This document shows positions 42,825-50,717 of a stretch of DNA of 64,000 nt, one piece after another. The stretch comes from Alphaproteobacteria bacterium MarineAlpha11_Bin1. GTDB lineage: Bacteria; Pseudomonadota; Alphaproteobacteria; MPNO01; UBA830. Each line of letters starts with the position of its first letter. Positions within the stretch are counted from its first letter, which is position 1. The stretch is from positions 124,001-188,000 of the forward strand of contig PTJZ01000004.1 of the NCBI GenBank assembly GCA_002937455.1, given 5' to 3'. The translations under genes were made by a program, and so were the position numbers. Under the pieces are notes generated by a model. It did not search any database, was not told where the DNA came from, and worked only from the letters and a program-made list of their open reading frames with translations.

Positions 42825-43818
42825 CATGAACCGGGAAACTGCCGACCCGCGCATCGTCGCTCAGTGCAATATCGATCAAATCGGTCATGTCACATGGCTC
42901 GCCCGGCATCAGCATATCGATAACAGCCGGTTCCAGCACGTAGGCACCTGTATTGATAAAAAAGGAATAGGCAGGTTTTTCCTGCATGCCAATGATCCGG
43001 GTGCCATCGGTCTCGGCGACGCCATACGGAATTTTGTATTCCTCTTTTTTGAGAGCAACCGTGATGTGGTTGTCGTCGAGCTTGTGAAACGAAACCATTT
43101 CCTGCAGCGACACACTGGTGAGCAAATCGCCGTTGATCAAAACGAAAGCGCCCGATGGTTTAGCAGGCAACAGGCTCAGAGAGCCCGCGGTCCCCATTCT
43201 TTGTTTTTCGTAAATAAACTGGACACGGTTCTTATATCTCGGAACATCGTTTATCGAGTTGACCACGACATCGCTTTTGTAGTTCACCGATACATAGATT
43301 GGATCAAACTCCTCGACGATTAACTGATCTAGCAACGTAAACAAGATCGGACGCCCGCCAACCTGAAGCATTGGCTTCGGCGTGTCGTTTGTCATCGGGC
43401 GGAGGCGTTCGCCCAATCCCCCGGCCATCACAACGGCAGCAGAACGATCGGTATCCGGATCGGTAAATCGGGAGAACTCTTCAATGTAGTGCAACGAAAC
43501 GAAACGACCGTCTCCGTCCACGGTCGGGACGACTTTGTGGCCTGACTTCTGCATACTAACGAAAATCTCCTGCTCGCTCGCACTTGCAGTGACCGTCATA
43601 GGGTTTTGATTCATGAACACTTTCGCTGGCGTGTCCATGGATTTGCCTTCGAGGATCGTCACGCGGATATCATAGTCGGTCACGATCCCGCGGAGATGTT
43701 GCTCATCATCTATGATCAGAACAATTTTTTGCCCGCCACGCGTCATTACACGTAATACCTCTTCCAGCGGAGAATCCGGAGAAGCGACTAAATCGGGGTT
43801 CGAATTTTTCTTGTTCAC
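42748..43818 (-). CDS. CBS-domain nucleotidyltransferase (PtmE-like)
   Basis: 356 residues: two CBS motifs in the N-terminal 120 residues (GIVTDYDIR, FVSLHYIEEF), then a nucleotidyltransferase with AAVVMAGGLGERLRPMTNDTPKPML and INGDLL metal site. This architecture is that of PtmE of Campylobacter, described as a glucosamine-1-phosphate guanylyltransferase that opens the GDP-linked legionaminic route. Its place between legB and legC fits that job. GTG start. Partner genes of that route, such as PtmA, PtmF and PgmL, are not visible in the window. Confidence 0.85.
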   Translation of the reverse strand: MNKKNSNPDLVASPDSPLEEVLRVMTRGGQKIVLIIDDEQHLRGIVTDYDIRVTILEGKSMDTPAKVFMNQNPMTVTASASEQEIFVSMQKSGHKVVPTVDGDGRFVSLHYIEEFSRFTDPDTDRSAAVVMAGGLGERLRPMTNDTPKPMLQVGGRPILFTLLDQLIVEEFDPIYVSVNYKSDVVVNSINDVPRYKNRVQFIYEKQRMGTAGSLSLLPAKPSGAFVLINGDLLTSVSLQEMVSFHKLDDNHITVALKKEEYKIPYGVAETDGTRIIGMQEKPAYSFFINTGAYVLEPAVIDMLMPGEPCDMTDLIDIALSDDARVGSFPVHEYWLDIGTPAQLEKAQEDYSNIFSS

Positions 43819-43834
43819 CGGCCTGTATGCCGCC

Positions 43835-44839
43835 TTATATCTCGTGATTTCTGTCTCGGTAGGTCAATAGGTTTTGCGGCTGCCTAAACCAGTCCACCGT
43901 CTCGGATATACCCCGCCTGAAACCGTCAAGACCGCCATATTCCGGCGTCCACCCAATCAGATCGCGAGCCTTGGTATTGTCGGCCCACAACCGGTCGACT
44001 TCGCTCGCCGCAGGCCGCATTCGATCGGAACTGGCGCGAACGTCGACCGGTGACCCTATGCAATCGGCGATAATACCTACGGCATCCCCTATCGAGATTT
44101 CGAAATTGCTCCCGAAATTTATCACTTCGCCGATCCCTGCGTCGGAAGATGCGAGGGCGATAAAGGCGCGGACGGTATCTCCGACAAAGTTGAAATCGCG
44201 CGTCGGATGCAAGGCGCCCAACTGAATTTCACGCTTACCAGCCAGGACCTGGCGGATAATCGTTGGCAGGACCGCGCGGAGAGATTGGCGCGGACCATAT
44301 GTATTGAAAGGCCGGCAAACAGATACGGGCGTTTCGAATGACCTGTAGAAGGAAAGGGCGAGTTGATCGGCGGCGATCTTGGTCGCAGCGTATGGCGATT
44401 GAGCCTGCAACGGGTGTTCTTCAGCGATCGGGACGCGCTGGGCGGAGCCATACACTTCACTGGTTGAGGTTTGCACGATGCGGCGGATATCGGAATCTCG
44501 GGCCGCCTGCAACACATTAAGCGTTCCGGTTATATTAGTGTCGACGTACGATCCGGGTGCTTCGTAAGAATAGGGTATAGCGATCAACGCGGCCAGATGC
44601 AGGACGGTGTCGCACCCGTCAACCGCCGACCGGACGCTCGAAGCGTCGCGGATATCGCCTGCATGGAATTCGATTTCGTCGGTCACCTCCGTCGGGGCAT
44701 GATCAAGCCAGCCGCGCGAACCGAAGCTGTTGTAATACACAAAGGCACGAACATCGCAGCCGTCCTCAACCAGTGCTTCGACGAGGTGAGAGCCGATAAA
44801 TCCATCAGCACCGGTGACAAGAATGCGTTTATTGGACAA
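43835..44839 (-). CDS. legB: NAD-dependent 4,6-dehydratase (LegB)
   Basis: 334 residues, extended SDR. Motifs: GADGFIGSHL at 10-19, STSEVYGSA, and the active YAATK. The RGWLDHAP and PFNTYGPRQS segments recall LegB. Makes a 4-keto-6-deoxy nucleotide sugar, the substrate of the LegC-type aminotransferase two genes on. Start is TTG at 44839 in the series of rare starts found along this operon. The nucleotide (UDP or GDP) is undecided, though the PtmE-like neighbour argues for GDP. Confidence 0.9.
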   Translation of the reverse strand: MSNKRILVTGADGFIGSHLVEALVEDGCDVRAFVYYNSFGSRGWLDHAPTEVTDEIEFHAGDIRDASSVRSAVDGCDTVLHLAALIAIPYSYEAPGSYVDTNITGTLNVLQAARDSDIRRIVQTSTSEVYGSAQRVPIAEEHPLQAQSPYAATKIAADQLALSFYRSFETPVSVCRPFNTYGPRQSLRAVLPTIIRQVLAGKREIQLGALHPTRDFNFVGDTVRAFIALASSDAGIGEVINFGSNFEISIGDAVGIIADCIGSPVDVRASSDRMRPAASEVDRLWADNTKARDLIGWTPEYGGLDGFRRGISETVDWFRQPQNLLTYRDRNHEI

Positions 44840-44848
44840 TGATATGGC

Positions 44849-45718
44849 CTACATCAAGCTGGCGTAATGGTGGGGAAGAACGAGGCGTGCCAGTTTACGC
44901 GTCATGGTTCTGAGAAATTCAGACGGATTCCCAAATGTTTCCCGCTTTAGTGCAATTCGGAGAATGGACCGATATCCTTCCGAGATATCGCCGCCGCGAT
45001 GCATGCCGCGCTCATCGAAAATAATAAGCGTGCCCGCGGGACCCTCCAGAGAATAGGGACCGCAGGTAGCGGTGTCGGAATCAATCGAGGTAAATATTTT
45101 GTCAGCAAGCACTTGCTGATCGGCCGGCAGTGCCGGGGTATTATCAGCAAAATATTTTCGCAGGGTAGACAGATCGCGTATCATAGTCGTCGGTATGGAA
45201 TGATCGTGCATCTCGCGATGTAGGGTATCCAGAATCTTATGGGAACCCGGCACATATGAGAACGCCCCGTTCTTGCTTGTTACGTCGTTCAGATAGAAAA
45301 ACAGTTTGATCCGCGCATTGCCGGGCTTTCTGGTGCAACTATAAGTTCCATCCACGTGCCACTGAGTGACCACTTTATGTTCGGGCACGGAATCAATTCC
45401 GACGATATCCGTAACATACGCCCACCGGCCAATTATTTTTTGACGGATTATCTTCAGGAGTGGGACCGAAAGAACGCGCGAAATTTCGGCAATTTCTCTA
45501 AGGCGGCCATGAACCAGAAGTGACGTCGGGTAGATCGACGGTCCGCGCTGCAAGGGCAGGTCGGCCGTATCCTGCATAGCGTCCCGCGCAGCATCGAGCT
45601 CGCGGCGAACCTTGACAAGCGAGTTCGGTGAAAGAAATCCGTCGAGTTTTACAACGCCGTCCCGCTTCAGAAGCGTAACAGCCTGTTCAACGTCAATTTT
45701 CGGGATGTCTTCTCTCAT
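44849..45718 (-). CDS. Phytanoyl-CoA dioxygenase (PhyH) family protein
   Basis: 289 residues from ATG 45718; an in-frame TTG one codon earlier is also possible. Fe(II)/2-oxoglutarate-type double-stranded beta helix: the metal motif H-x-D in TQWHVDGTY and a distal H in DERGMHRGGD, with an R-x-S-like ISEGYRSILRIAL following. PhyH-family enzymes hydroxylate or otherwise oxidise diverse small molecules, and some act on sugars or lipids. In this island it may hydroxylate a nonulosonic acid or its side chain. That role is inferred from position between PIG-L and legB genes. Confidence 0.85.
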   Translation of the reverse strand: MREDIPKIDVEQAVTLLKRDGVVKLDGFLSPNSLVKVRRELDAARDAMQDTADLPLQRGPSIYPTSLLVHGRLREIAEISRVLSVPLLKIIRQKIIGRWAYVTDIVGIDSVPEHKVVTQWHVDGTYSCTRKPGNARIKLFFYLNDVTSKNGAFSYVPGSHKILDTLHREMHDHSIPTTMIRDLSTLRKYFADNTPALPADQQVLADKIFTSIDSDTATCGPYSLEGPAGTLIIFDERGMHRGGDISEGYRSILRIALKRETFGNPSEFLRTMTRKLARLVLPHHYASLM

Positions 45719-45726
45719 CAAAAGCC

Positions 45727-46401
45727 TTATCTTCTCAACTCACGCCGAACCATGAATGCTTCTGCTGCTCCAACACCCGATTGCGCTCCGCGCAGCCGCG
45801 CCAATGCTTTGACTGCTTCATAAGATCTGGCATGGGGGAAGGGGCGCATTTCTGAATCGTAGCAGCGCAAGGCCTTAATTTTGAGATCAAGTTCACCCAC
45901 AATTTCGATGAAGACCTGCGGCATGAACCCCATATTGCCAATACCCCACTCCGTGCTGGAAACGGTCTCAAAGGCGTAGAGCGCGGAAACACTCTGTCCG
46001 GGTAGCGGGCGGCAGGCGATTTCAACCGCCTCGGCTGTGATGGCATGATCCCGGTTCATATCTCCGGCAAAATGAGTGTACACCGTCTGTGGCTTCAACT
46101 CGGCAATCACCGCTTCAATCGGCTGGACAATATCGAGTAGCGCCAGAGTGTCGAGACGATTGTCGGGAAGCCCCAGCAGCCGCGGCGGCTCCGCGCTGAG
46201 CACGCCTGCCGCGGCAGTAGCAGCTGCGCATAGGGCTTTTGTTTCCGCCATGTCGTCAATACCCGGTCGGGACGTGGCCCCTTCGGCAACGATGAGACTA
46301 TGAACGGTGTCGCCGGCCGCGACGTGCCGCGCGATTGTGCCGCCGACCCCGAGCACTTCATCATCGGGGTGGCTGGCGATGACAAGGACAGTATTGGTCA
46401 T
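45727..46401 (-). CDS. PIG-L family deacetylase
   Basis: 224 residues of the zinc-dependent N-acetyl-sugar deacetylase family. The metal motif HPDDE lies at residues 11-15, and a later THFAGDMNRDH segment supplies the third ligand. The ATG overlaps the stop of the IMPase-like gene by four bases (ATGA). Such enzymes free an amine from an N-acetyl sugar, which could then be formylated, methylated or amidinated by other gene products here. Which acetyl group is removed is not known. Confidence 0.88.
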   Translation of the reverse strand: MTNTVLVIASHPDDEVLGVGGTIARHVAAGDTVHSLIVAEGATSRPGIDDMAETKALCAAATAAAGVLSAEPPRLLGLPDNRLDTLALLDIVQPIEAVIAELKPQTVYTHFAGDMNRDHAITAEAVEIACRPLPGQSVSALYAFETVSSTEWGIGNMGFMPQVFIEIVGELDLKIKALRCYDSEMRPFPHARSYEAVKALARLRGAQSGVGAAEAFMVRRELRR

Positions 46402-47165
46402 ACGGACACACTCTGCAATTCGACTGCAATCTTTGCGGCAAGTAGCGGGTTCACTGTCGCGATGACGCCAGGTTTTACAAAATCACCAGAATAGATAAAC
46501 GGGGTTCCCGCTGTCGCGGCAACCACGCCACCCGCCTCTTCAAGTACCAACGCGGCGGGTGCGATATCCCAATCACGCAATACAACATCCTTGAAGAAGA
46601 TCTCCGCTGTACCATCTGCGATCCGGCAGATTTTAAGTCCGAGACTGCCTGATTCAACATAACCATCACACCCAAGAGGACCATAGAGCCGCGCCCCGGT
46701 CGCACGCGGTTCGGGATAATTGTCAATAAACCGGCGGCGGCCCGAAGGCTTATCCAGAAATAGCCGTGTCCCGTTCCGCGTCGCACCGGACGATCGCTCA
46801 GCAAGAAAAAGCTCATCGCTGACCGGCACGTAGATTGCTGCTAGAATCGGAGCACCATCCTCCATAAGGGCGATCTGCGTCACATATCCTGCAAAACCAC
46901 CCCGGTAGCTTGCCGTCCCGTCAACCGGGTCAATGAGCCAGTATCGAGCGGGACGAGGGTCGGAATGCGATCCAGCGTCCTCTTCGCTTACAACCGGAAT
47001 ATCTAGATCGAGTGCCTGAAGTCCGTCGGACAAATATTGATGGGCAAGCTGATCGGCAGCGATGCCAAATGAGTCTGGTGCCGGCATTTCACCGTCATAG
47101 CTGTCACGGCGCTGTTTAAGCTGCTTTCCAAGATCAGTCACGAGTTCGCTCAGACGATCAAGCAC
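46398..47165 (-). CDS. Inositol monophosphatase/CysQ family protein
   Basis: 255 residues, metal-dependent sugar-phosphate or nucleotide phosphatase. Intact motifs: EED metal ligand, DPVDGTASY (the DPIDGT motif) and DWDIAPAALVLEEAGG near the end. CysQ removes phosphate from PAP, while related proteins act on sugar phosphates. In a sugar pathway it may dephosphorylate an intermediate such as the 9-phosphate of a nonulosonic acid. GTG start overlapping the preceding epimerase gene by eight bases. An APS-kinase-like gene lies 14 kb away at the island head. Confidence 0.85.
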   Translation of the reverse strand: MLDRLSELVTDLGKQLKQRRDSYDGEMPAPDSFGIAADQLAHQYLSDGLQALDLDIPVVSEEDAGSHSDPRPARYWLIDPVDGTASYRGGFAGYVTQIALMEDGAPILAAIYVPVSDELFLAERSSGATRNGTRLFLDKPSGRRRFIDNYPEPRATGARLYGPLGCDGYVESGSLGLKICRIADGTAEIFFKDVVLRDWDIAPAALVLEEAGGVVAATAGTPFIYSGDFVKPGVIATVNPLLAAKIAVELQSVSV

Positions 47166-48027
47166 AGACGGTTTCCTCCGATTCCTGGGCGCTTACGGCA
47201 AGTTCCCGCAAACGCTCACCAAGGCTATGGGCCGGCAACCCCAGTTCCTTCGTCAATGCAGAAAGGTCCATCTGAAAGAGCGGCGCATCGTCCTCGGGAA
47301 TTTCAATGCCGAATATTGCAGCAAGCTGGGACACCGTTCGGGTAACCGACATAGGATCCGGATAGCCCGCGTTTAGAATTAGCGACCGAGCCGGCGGTGT
47401 CCCCGCCGCACGGCAGAGGAGATCGGCCGCATCATCAACATGAATTGCTGCCCACATCGGAAACGGTGTCGTAAGCGTCGGAACCTGCCCTTGCGCAAAC
47501 CGCATCGCAGCATTGTGCAGAAGACCGCCCTGACGTGGTGCGCCGAACAATCCCGGCAAGCGCAGAATTGTTGCCTTCAGATGTTCAGCCGCGCAGAGCG
47601 CGCGCTCGGCCCGCCGTTTATAGCCGCCATAGCCGGTCACACCCGTGTCTGGGGAATCTTCCCGTACAGGCATCGGCGACCCCGAGGGATAGACCGTCAT
47701 CGACGACGTAAAGACAATATGCGGCACATTGGCAGCAATAATATTCTCGGTCATGCTGAGACTAGCGGCACCGGCGCCATCGTCCAGATAATCCTTAGCC
47801 ACTTTCGGTACATATGCCGCGCAATGGATAACGGCATCGAATTTGCCACGCACAAAATAGTTTATTGTGGCCTCCGAATCCGTCAGATCCAGACCATCGC
47901 GGCGCCCCGGACAGGCAGTCGCGGCTATACCCACTCTCTGGAGACCTGCCAGTACACGGCCTCCGAGGTAACCGGATGCTCCCGTTACACATATGACCGG
48001 AAGTTGCCCGATTAATTTCCCGGTCAT
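47158..48027 (-). CDS. NAD(P)-dependent epimerase/reductase (extended SDR)
   Basis: 289 residues. The nucleotide motif GASGYLGG lies at about 16-23 (VTGASGYLGGRVL), followed by TSSMTVYPSG and an active site G-x3-K (GYGGYKRRAE), with Y and K present as YGGYK. RmlD-like or 4-reductase-like proteins of this size act on nucleotide sugars. It is coupled to the upstream PseI gene (ATGA) and the IMPase-like gene downstream. Could reduce a keto-sugar. Substrate unknown. Confidence 0.8.
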   Translation of the reverse strand: MTGKLIGQLPVICVTGASGYLGGRVLAGLQRVGIAATACPGRRDGLDLTDSEATINYFVRGKFDAVIHCAAYVPKVAKDYLDDGAGAASLSMTENIIAANVPHIVFTSSMTVYPSGSPMPVREDSPDTGVTGYGGYKRRAERALCAAEHLKATILRLPGLFGAPRQGGLLHNAAMRFAQGQVPTLTTPFPMWAAIHVDDAADLLCRAAGTPPARSLILNAGYPDPMSVTRTVSQLAAIFGIEIPEDDAPLFQMDLSALTKELGLPAHSLGERLRELAVSAQESEETVCA

Positions 48028-49076
48028 ATCATATCCCAGGTGATCCAGTGGTCGGCCTCAATATCGACCTGCGCTTTACGGCCAACGACCTGTTCCCGGA
48101 GCGTGGGCGAAATACCGAGGCCCGGTCGTTTGATCGTCAGCATATCGCCCGTGATCAACTGCCCGGTGGGAATCTCAACCCGCGCATGCAAACTCCGGCG
48201 ACCCTTTTCGAACATTTCCTGTTCTTCGGCCCGCGGTCCCTCTTTTCGACCGTCACCGATTGCGGCTTCAATGTCGCGAAGGCGCGTCATCATTAATGAA
48301 AGTTCAGCCGGCTCTATCGCAAACGGATGGTCGGGCCCTTCTAAAGTGCGGTCCAGGGTGAAATGTTTTTCGATAACGCTCGCACCCATTGCAACAGCCG
48401 CAAGGGAGATATGGTCACCCTCGGTATGGTCTGAATATCCGGTGATTGCGCCGAAGGCGGATCCCATCGCCTGCATCGCCTTAAGGTTCGAAAGTTCTGG
48501 CGGGGCGGGATACAGCGACGTGCATTGCAGCAGGACGACGTCGTTGTTTCCCTCAGCGCGGCACGCTGTAACCCCGGCCTGAATATCAGCCCAGTCTGCC
48601 ATACCGGTGGACAGGATCACGGGCCGGCCTGAGCGGGCTGCCTGTCTTATCAATTGGGTATCCGGAAGATCAAATGAAGCGATTTTGAATGCTGCCATCT
48701 CCAGGTCGGTAAATTCCGCGATTGCCTCCGCGTCGCAGGGCGAGGACAGAAAGATTACGCCCGCATCATCGCAATAGGCCTTGAGCGGCGCATGCCATGT
48801 GCGATCTATTTCAAGCGATTCAATCAGTTTGTATGTGTCGGTGTTGTCGAGATATCCGAAGCCGGGGGTGTGCTTTGAATAGTGGTCAGCCGCCCGGAAG
48901 GTCTGGAATTTGACCGCATCAACGCCTGCAGCCGCTGCGGAGTCGATGAGCTGCTGGGCGAGATCCATATCACCATTGTGATTCGAGCCAATCTCAGCGA
49001 TGACAAACGCCGGACGCCCCGGGCCCACAGTGCGCCCGCCGATATCGAGTGTCTGATGTGGCGAAGAGCCCGTCAT
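48024..49076 (-). CDS. pseI: N-acetylneuraminate/pseudaminate synthase family protein (PseI-like)
   Basis: 350 residues, NeuB-fold TIM barrel (IAEIGSNHNGDMD at about 27-39, VKFQTF, SSPCD, KIASFD, STGM, EKHFTLDRT) followed by a SAF domain (RRSLHARVEIPTGQLI). The IGSNHNG start and STGMADW are typical of PseI and the related SpsE. Condenses PEP with the 6-deoxy-AltdiNAc produced by the PseG half of the nearby fusion. Start overlaps the TylF-type gene's stop by four bases. Pse identity rests on the pseB/pseC/pseG context. Confidence 0.88.
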   Translation of the reverse strand: MTGSSPHQTLDIGGRTVGPGRPAFVIAEIGSNHNGDMDLAQQLIDSAAAAGVDAVKFQTFRAADHYSKHTPGFGYLDNTDTYKLIESLEIDRTWHAPLKAYCDDAGVIFLSSPCDAEAIAEFTDLEMAAFKIASFDLPDTQLIRQAARSGRPVILSTGMADWADIQAGVTACRAEGNNDVVLLQCTSLYPAPPELSNLKAMQAMGSAFGAITGYSDHTEGDHISLAAVAMGASVIEKHFTLDRTLEGPDHPFAIEPAELSLMMTRLRDIEAAIGDGRKEGPRAEEQEMFEKGRRSLHARVEIPTGQLITGDMLTIKRPGLGISPTLREQVVGRKAQVDIEADHWITWDMI

Positions 49077-49789
49077 GTCTGCAGTTTCTTTAGTATCAGC
49101 GTCGGTTGCCGGGCATTCGGGACATGGCGCATTTTATATTGGTGTTTCGGATCCGATAAAAATTCCTGAACGGCGAGTGACTCGCCCGGCCAGCGTTCAT
49201 GGCTCCATTGGTCGAGGACGAATAGCCCGCCTGCGACAAGCCTGTCATGCATGTTCTCAAGGATCAGTTTCGTTGGCTCAAAAAGATCCGTATCGCAATA
49301 GATGAACGACATCATCACGCCTGGGTTTTCGTCTATGAACCGTAGCAGTGTGTCCTGGATCAGGCCCTTGTGAATAATGATGTCGTCCTGAAGTTCATGC
49401 AGGTCGATCATGTCGGTCAACTCGTTCAAGGACCCGGCATATTCGCCCTTTTCGTCCACCGCCGCGCCATCTTCACTGGTAAAGGTCGACAGCCCTTCAA
49501 AGCTGTCGAAACAATGCACCTGTTTGCTGCCCTGCGAATCATAGATCCGAAGCAGTTTTGCGAGAAACAGAAGGTTTGCTCCCCGCCATGACCCGAATTC
49601 CGCGATATGACCCGGTATTTCCAGCGCCTCCCGCAGGAGGTCGCTGATCGCCATAAAACGACCGAGATTAGCCGTCCCGCAATAGAGCGGCCAATGGTCT
49701 GCGACTGACCAGAGTTCACGCTTTCCATAAGTATCGGACAGCCGTTTCCGCGCTTCTAGATACTTCTTATCTTCCGTTGCGAATTTCAA
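49073..49789 (-). CDS. TylF/MycF-type methyltransferase family protein
   Basis: About 238 residues from the TTG at 49789, which overlaps the ATP-grasp stop by four bases (TTGA); a TTG six codons upstream is also possible. Motifs: HIAEFGSWRGANLLFLAKLL, CFDSFEGL, IYCDTDLFEPT with metal-binding acids, and DQWSHERWPGE. TylF-family enzymes O-methylate deoxysugars with SAM and Mg2+. Located between ATP-grasp and pseI genes, it may methylate the pseudaminic-type sugar or its amidino group. Substrate unknown. Confidence 0.85.
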   Translation of the reverse strand: MKFATEDKKYLEARKRLSDTYGKRELWSVADHWPLYCGTANLGRFMAISDLLREALEIPGHIAEFGSWRGANLLFLAKLLRIYDSQGSKQVHCFDSFEGLSTFTSEDGAAVDEKGEYAGSLNELTDMIDLHELQDDIIIHKGLIQDTLLRFIDENPGVMMSFIYCDTDLFEPTKLILENMHDRLVAGGLFVLDQWSHERWPGESLAVQEFLSDPKHQYKMRHVPNARQPTLILKKLQT

Positions 49790-50715
49790 TGGATCACATT
49801 CTTCCAATGGCGGTTCAGTTCGATTCCGTCTTGCGCCGTCAGCAACTGTTCCGGTGCTCGCGACAGATAATAAATATTTACCGGGTCAATACCGGCGGCT
49901 ATTCCCAGGCAGAAGGTCGTGGAGACCCTCGGGTTGATTTCAAATGGCATAGCTCGGCGGCCGTCCATCAGCATCAATTGAATATTATAACAGCCGCTTG
50001 GCTTCAGTACGTCGTGTATGGCCCTGCAACCGGCGAGCACATCTTTGTTCATAACGACCCTTGCGCGAATTGTTATCCCGCGCTTGATATCGACCTCGAC
50101 AGGGACAATCGCATGGAGGTTACCTGTTCGATCGGCCGCCATCATGACGGTAAATTCCTGTCCCTGCAGCAATTCCTGAAGGAGTATATCGCGAGCCGGA
50201 AAACCTGACAGAACGCGATAGGCCTCAGCTTCTTCGCGATTTTCAAGCACCCGGACACCACGCGACCCTCGCCCCTGTCGGGGTTTCGCAAAACATGGAA
50301 AGGTGAAGTCTTCCACCTCGGCCATTGTGGCCGTTATCGGTGCCGCCACTCCCAGCCTCTGCAGAGCATGCGCCGATTCCAACTTGTCCATCGATTGCGC
50401 CACAAACGTGTTTTCGGGAACCAGAATATCCGTCTCGGGCGCTGCGTCCGCAACTGCGGGCATATGGGGTAGTTCTTCGTCGACACCCGGGATCAGCAAA
50501 TCGATTTTGTGTTCACAGCACAAAACGCCGAGGGCTTCGCTATAACCCGGCGCGTTAGCGAGCGGAATTTCGCATCGCCGGTCCTCCGGTATCAATGGGT
50601 CGATTGCGCTGGAATCTGCGTCCGCGAACGTCATGTCGTAGCGATCACGCCATTGGCGGTAAATTGCCTCATTTCCGGCACCGCCACCCCCCGTAAACAT
50701 CAACTTAAGCGCCAT
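49786..50715 (-). CDS. ATP-grasp family ligase
   Basis: 309 residues of the CarB/PurK-like ATP-grasp fold. A Rossmann-like N-terminus has LMFTGGGGAGNEAIYR. ATP-binding features: CFAKPRQGRGSRGV with the conserved lysine, LLQELLQGQEFTVMM, and FEINPRVSTTFCL with the metal-binding acid and the catalytic arginine. These ligases join a carboxylate to an amine or other nucleophile through an acyl phosphate, so it may attach an amino acid to an amino sugar. ATG start three bases from the PseG-fusion stop. Substrates unknown. Confidence 0.85.
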   Translation of the reverse strand: MALKLMFTGGGGAGNEAIYRQWRDRYDMTFADADSSAIDPLIPEDRRCEIPLANAPGYSEALGVLCCEHKIDLLIPGVDEELPHMPAVADAAPETDILVPENTFVAQSMDKLESAHALQRLGVAAPITATMAEVEDFTFPCFAKPRQGRGSRGVRVLENREEAEAYRVLSGFPARDILLQELLQGQEFTVMMAADRTGNLHAIVPVEVDIKRGITIRARVVMNKDVLAGCRAIHDVLKPSGCYNIQLMLMDGRRAMPFEINPRVSTTFCLGIAAGIDPVNIYYLSRAPEQLLTAQDGIELNRHWKNVIH

Positions 50716-50717
50716 TT

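Noticed and set aside
42739..43323. 194-residue plus-strand open frame opposite the PtmE-like gene
   Set aside because: Shadow of a clear nucleotidyltransferase gene.
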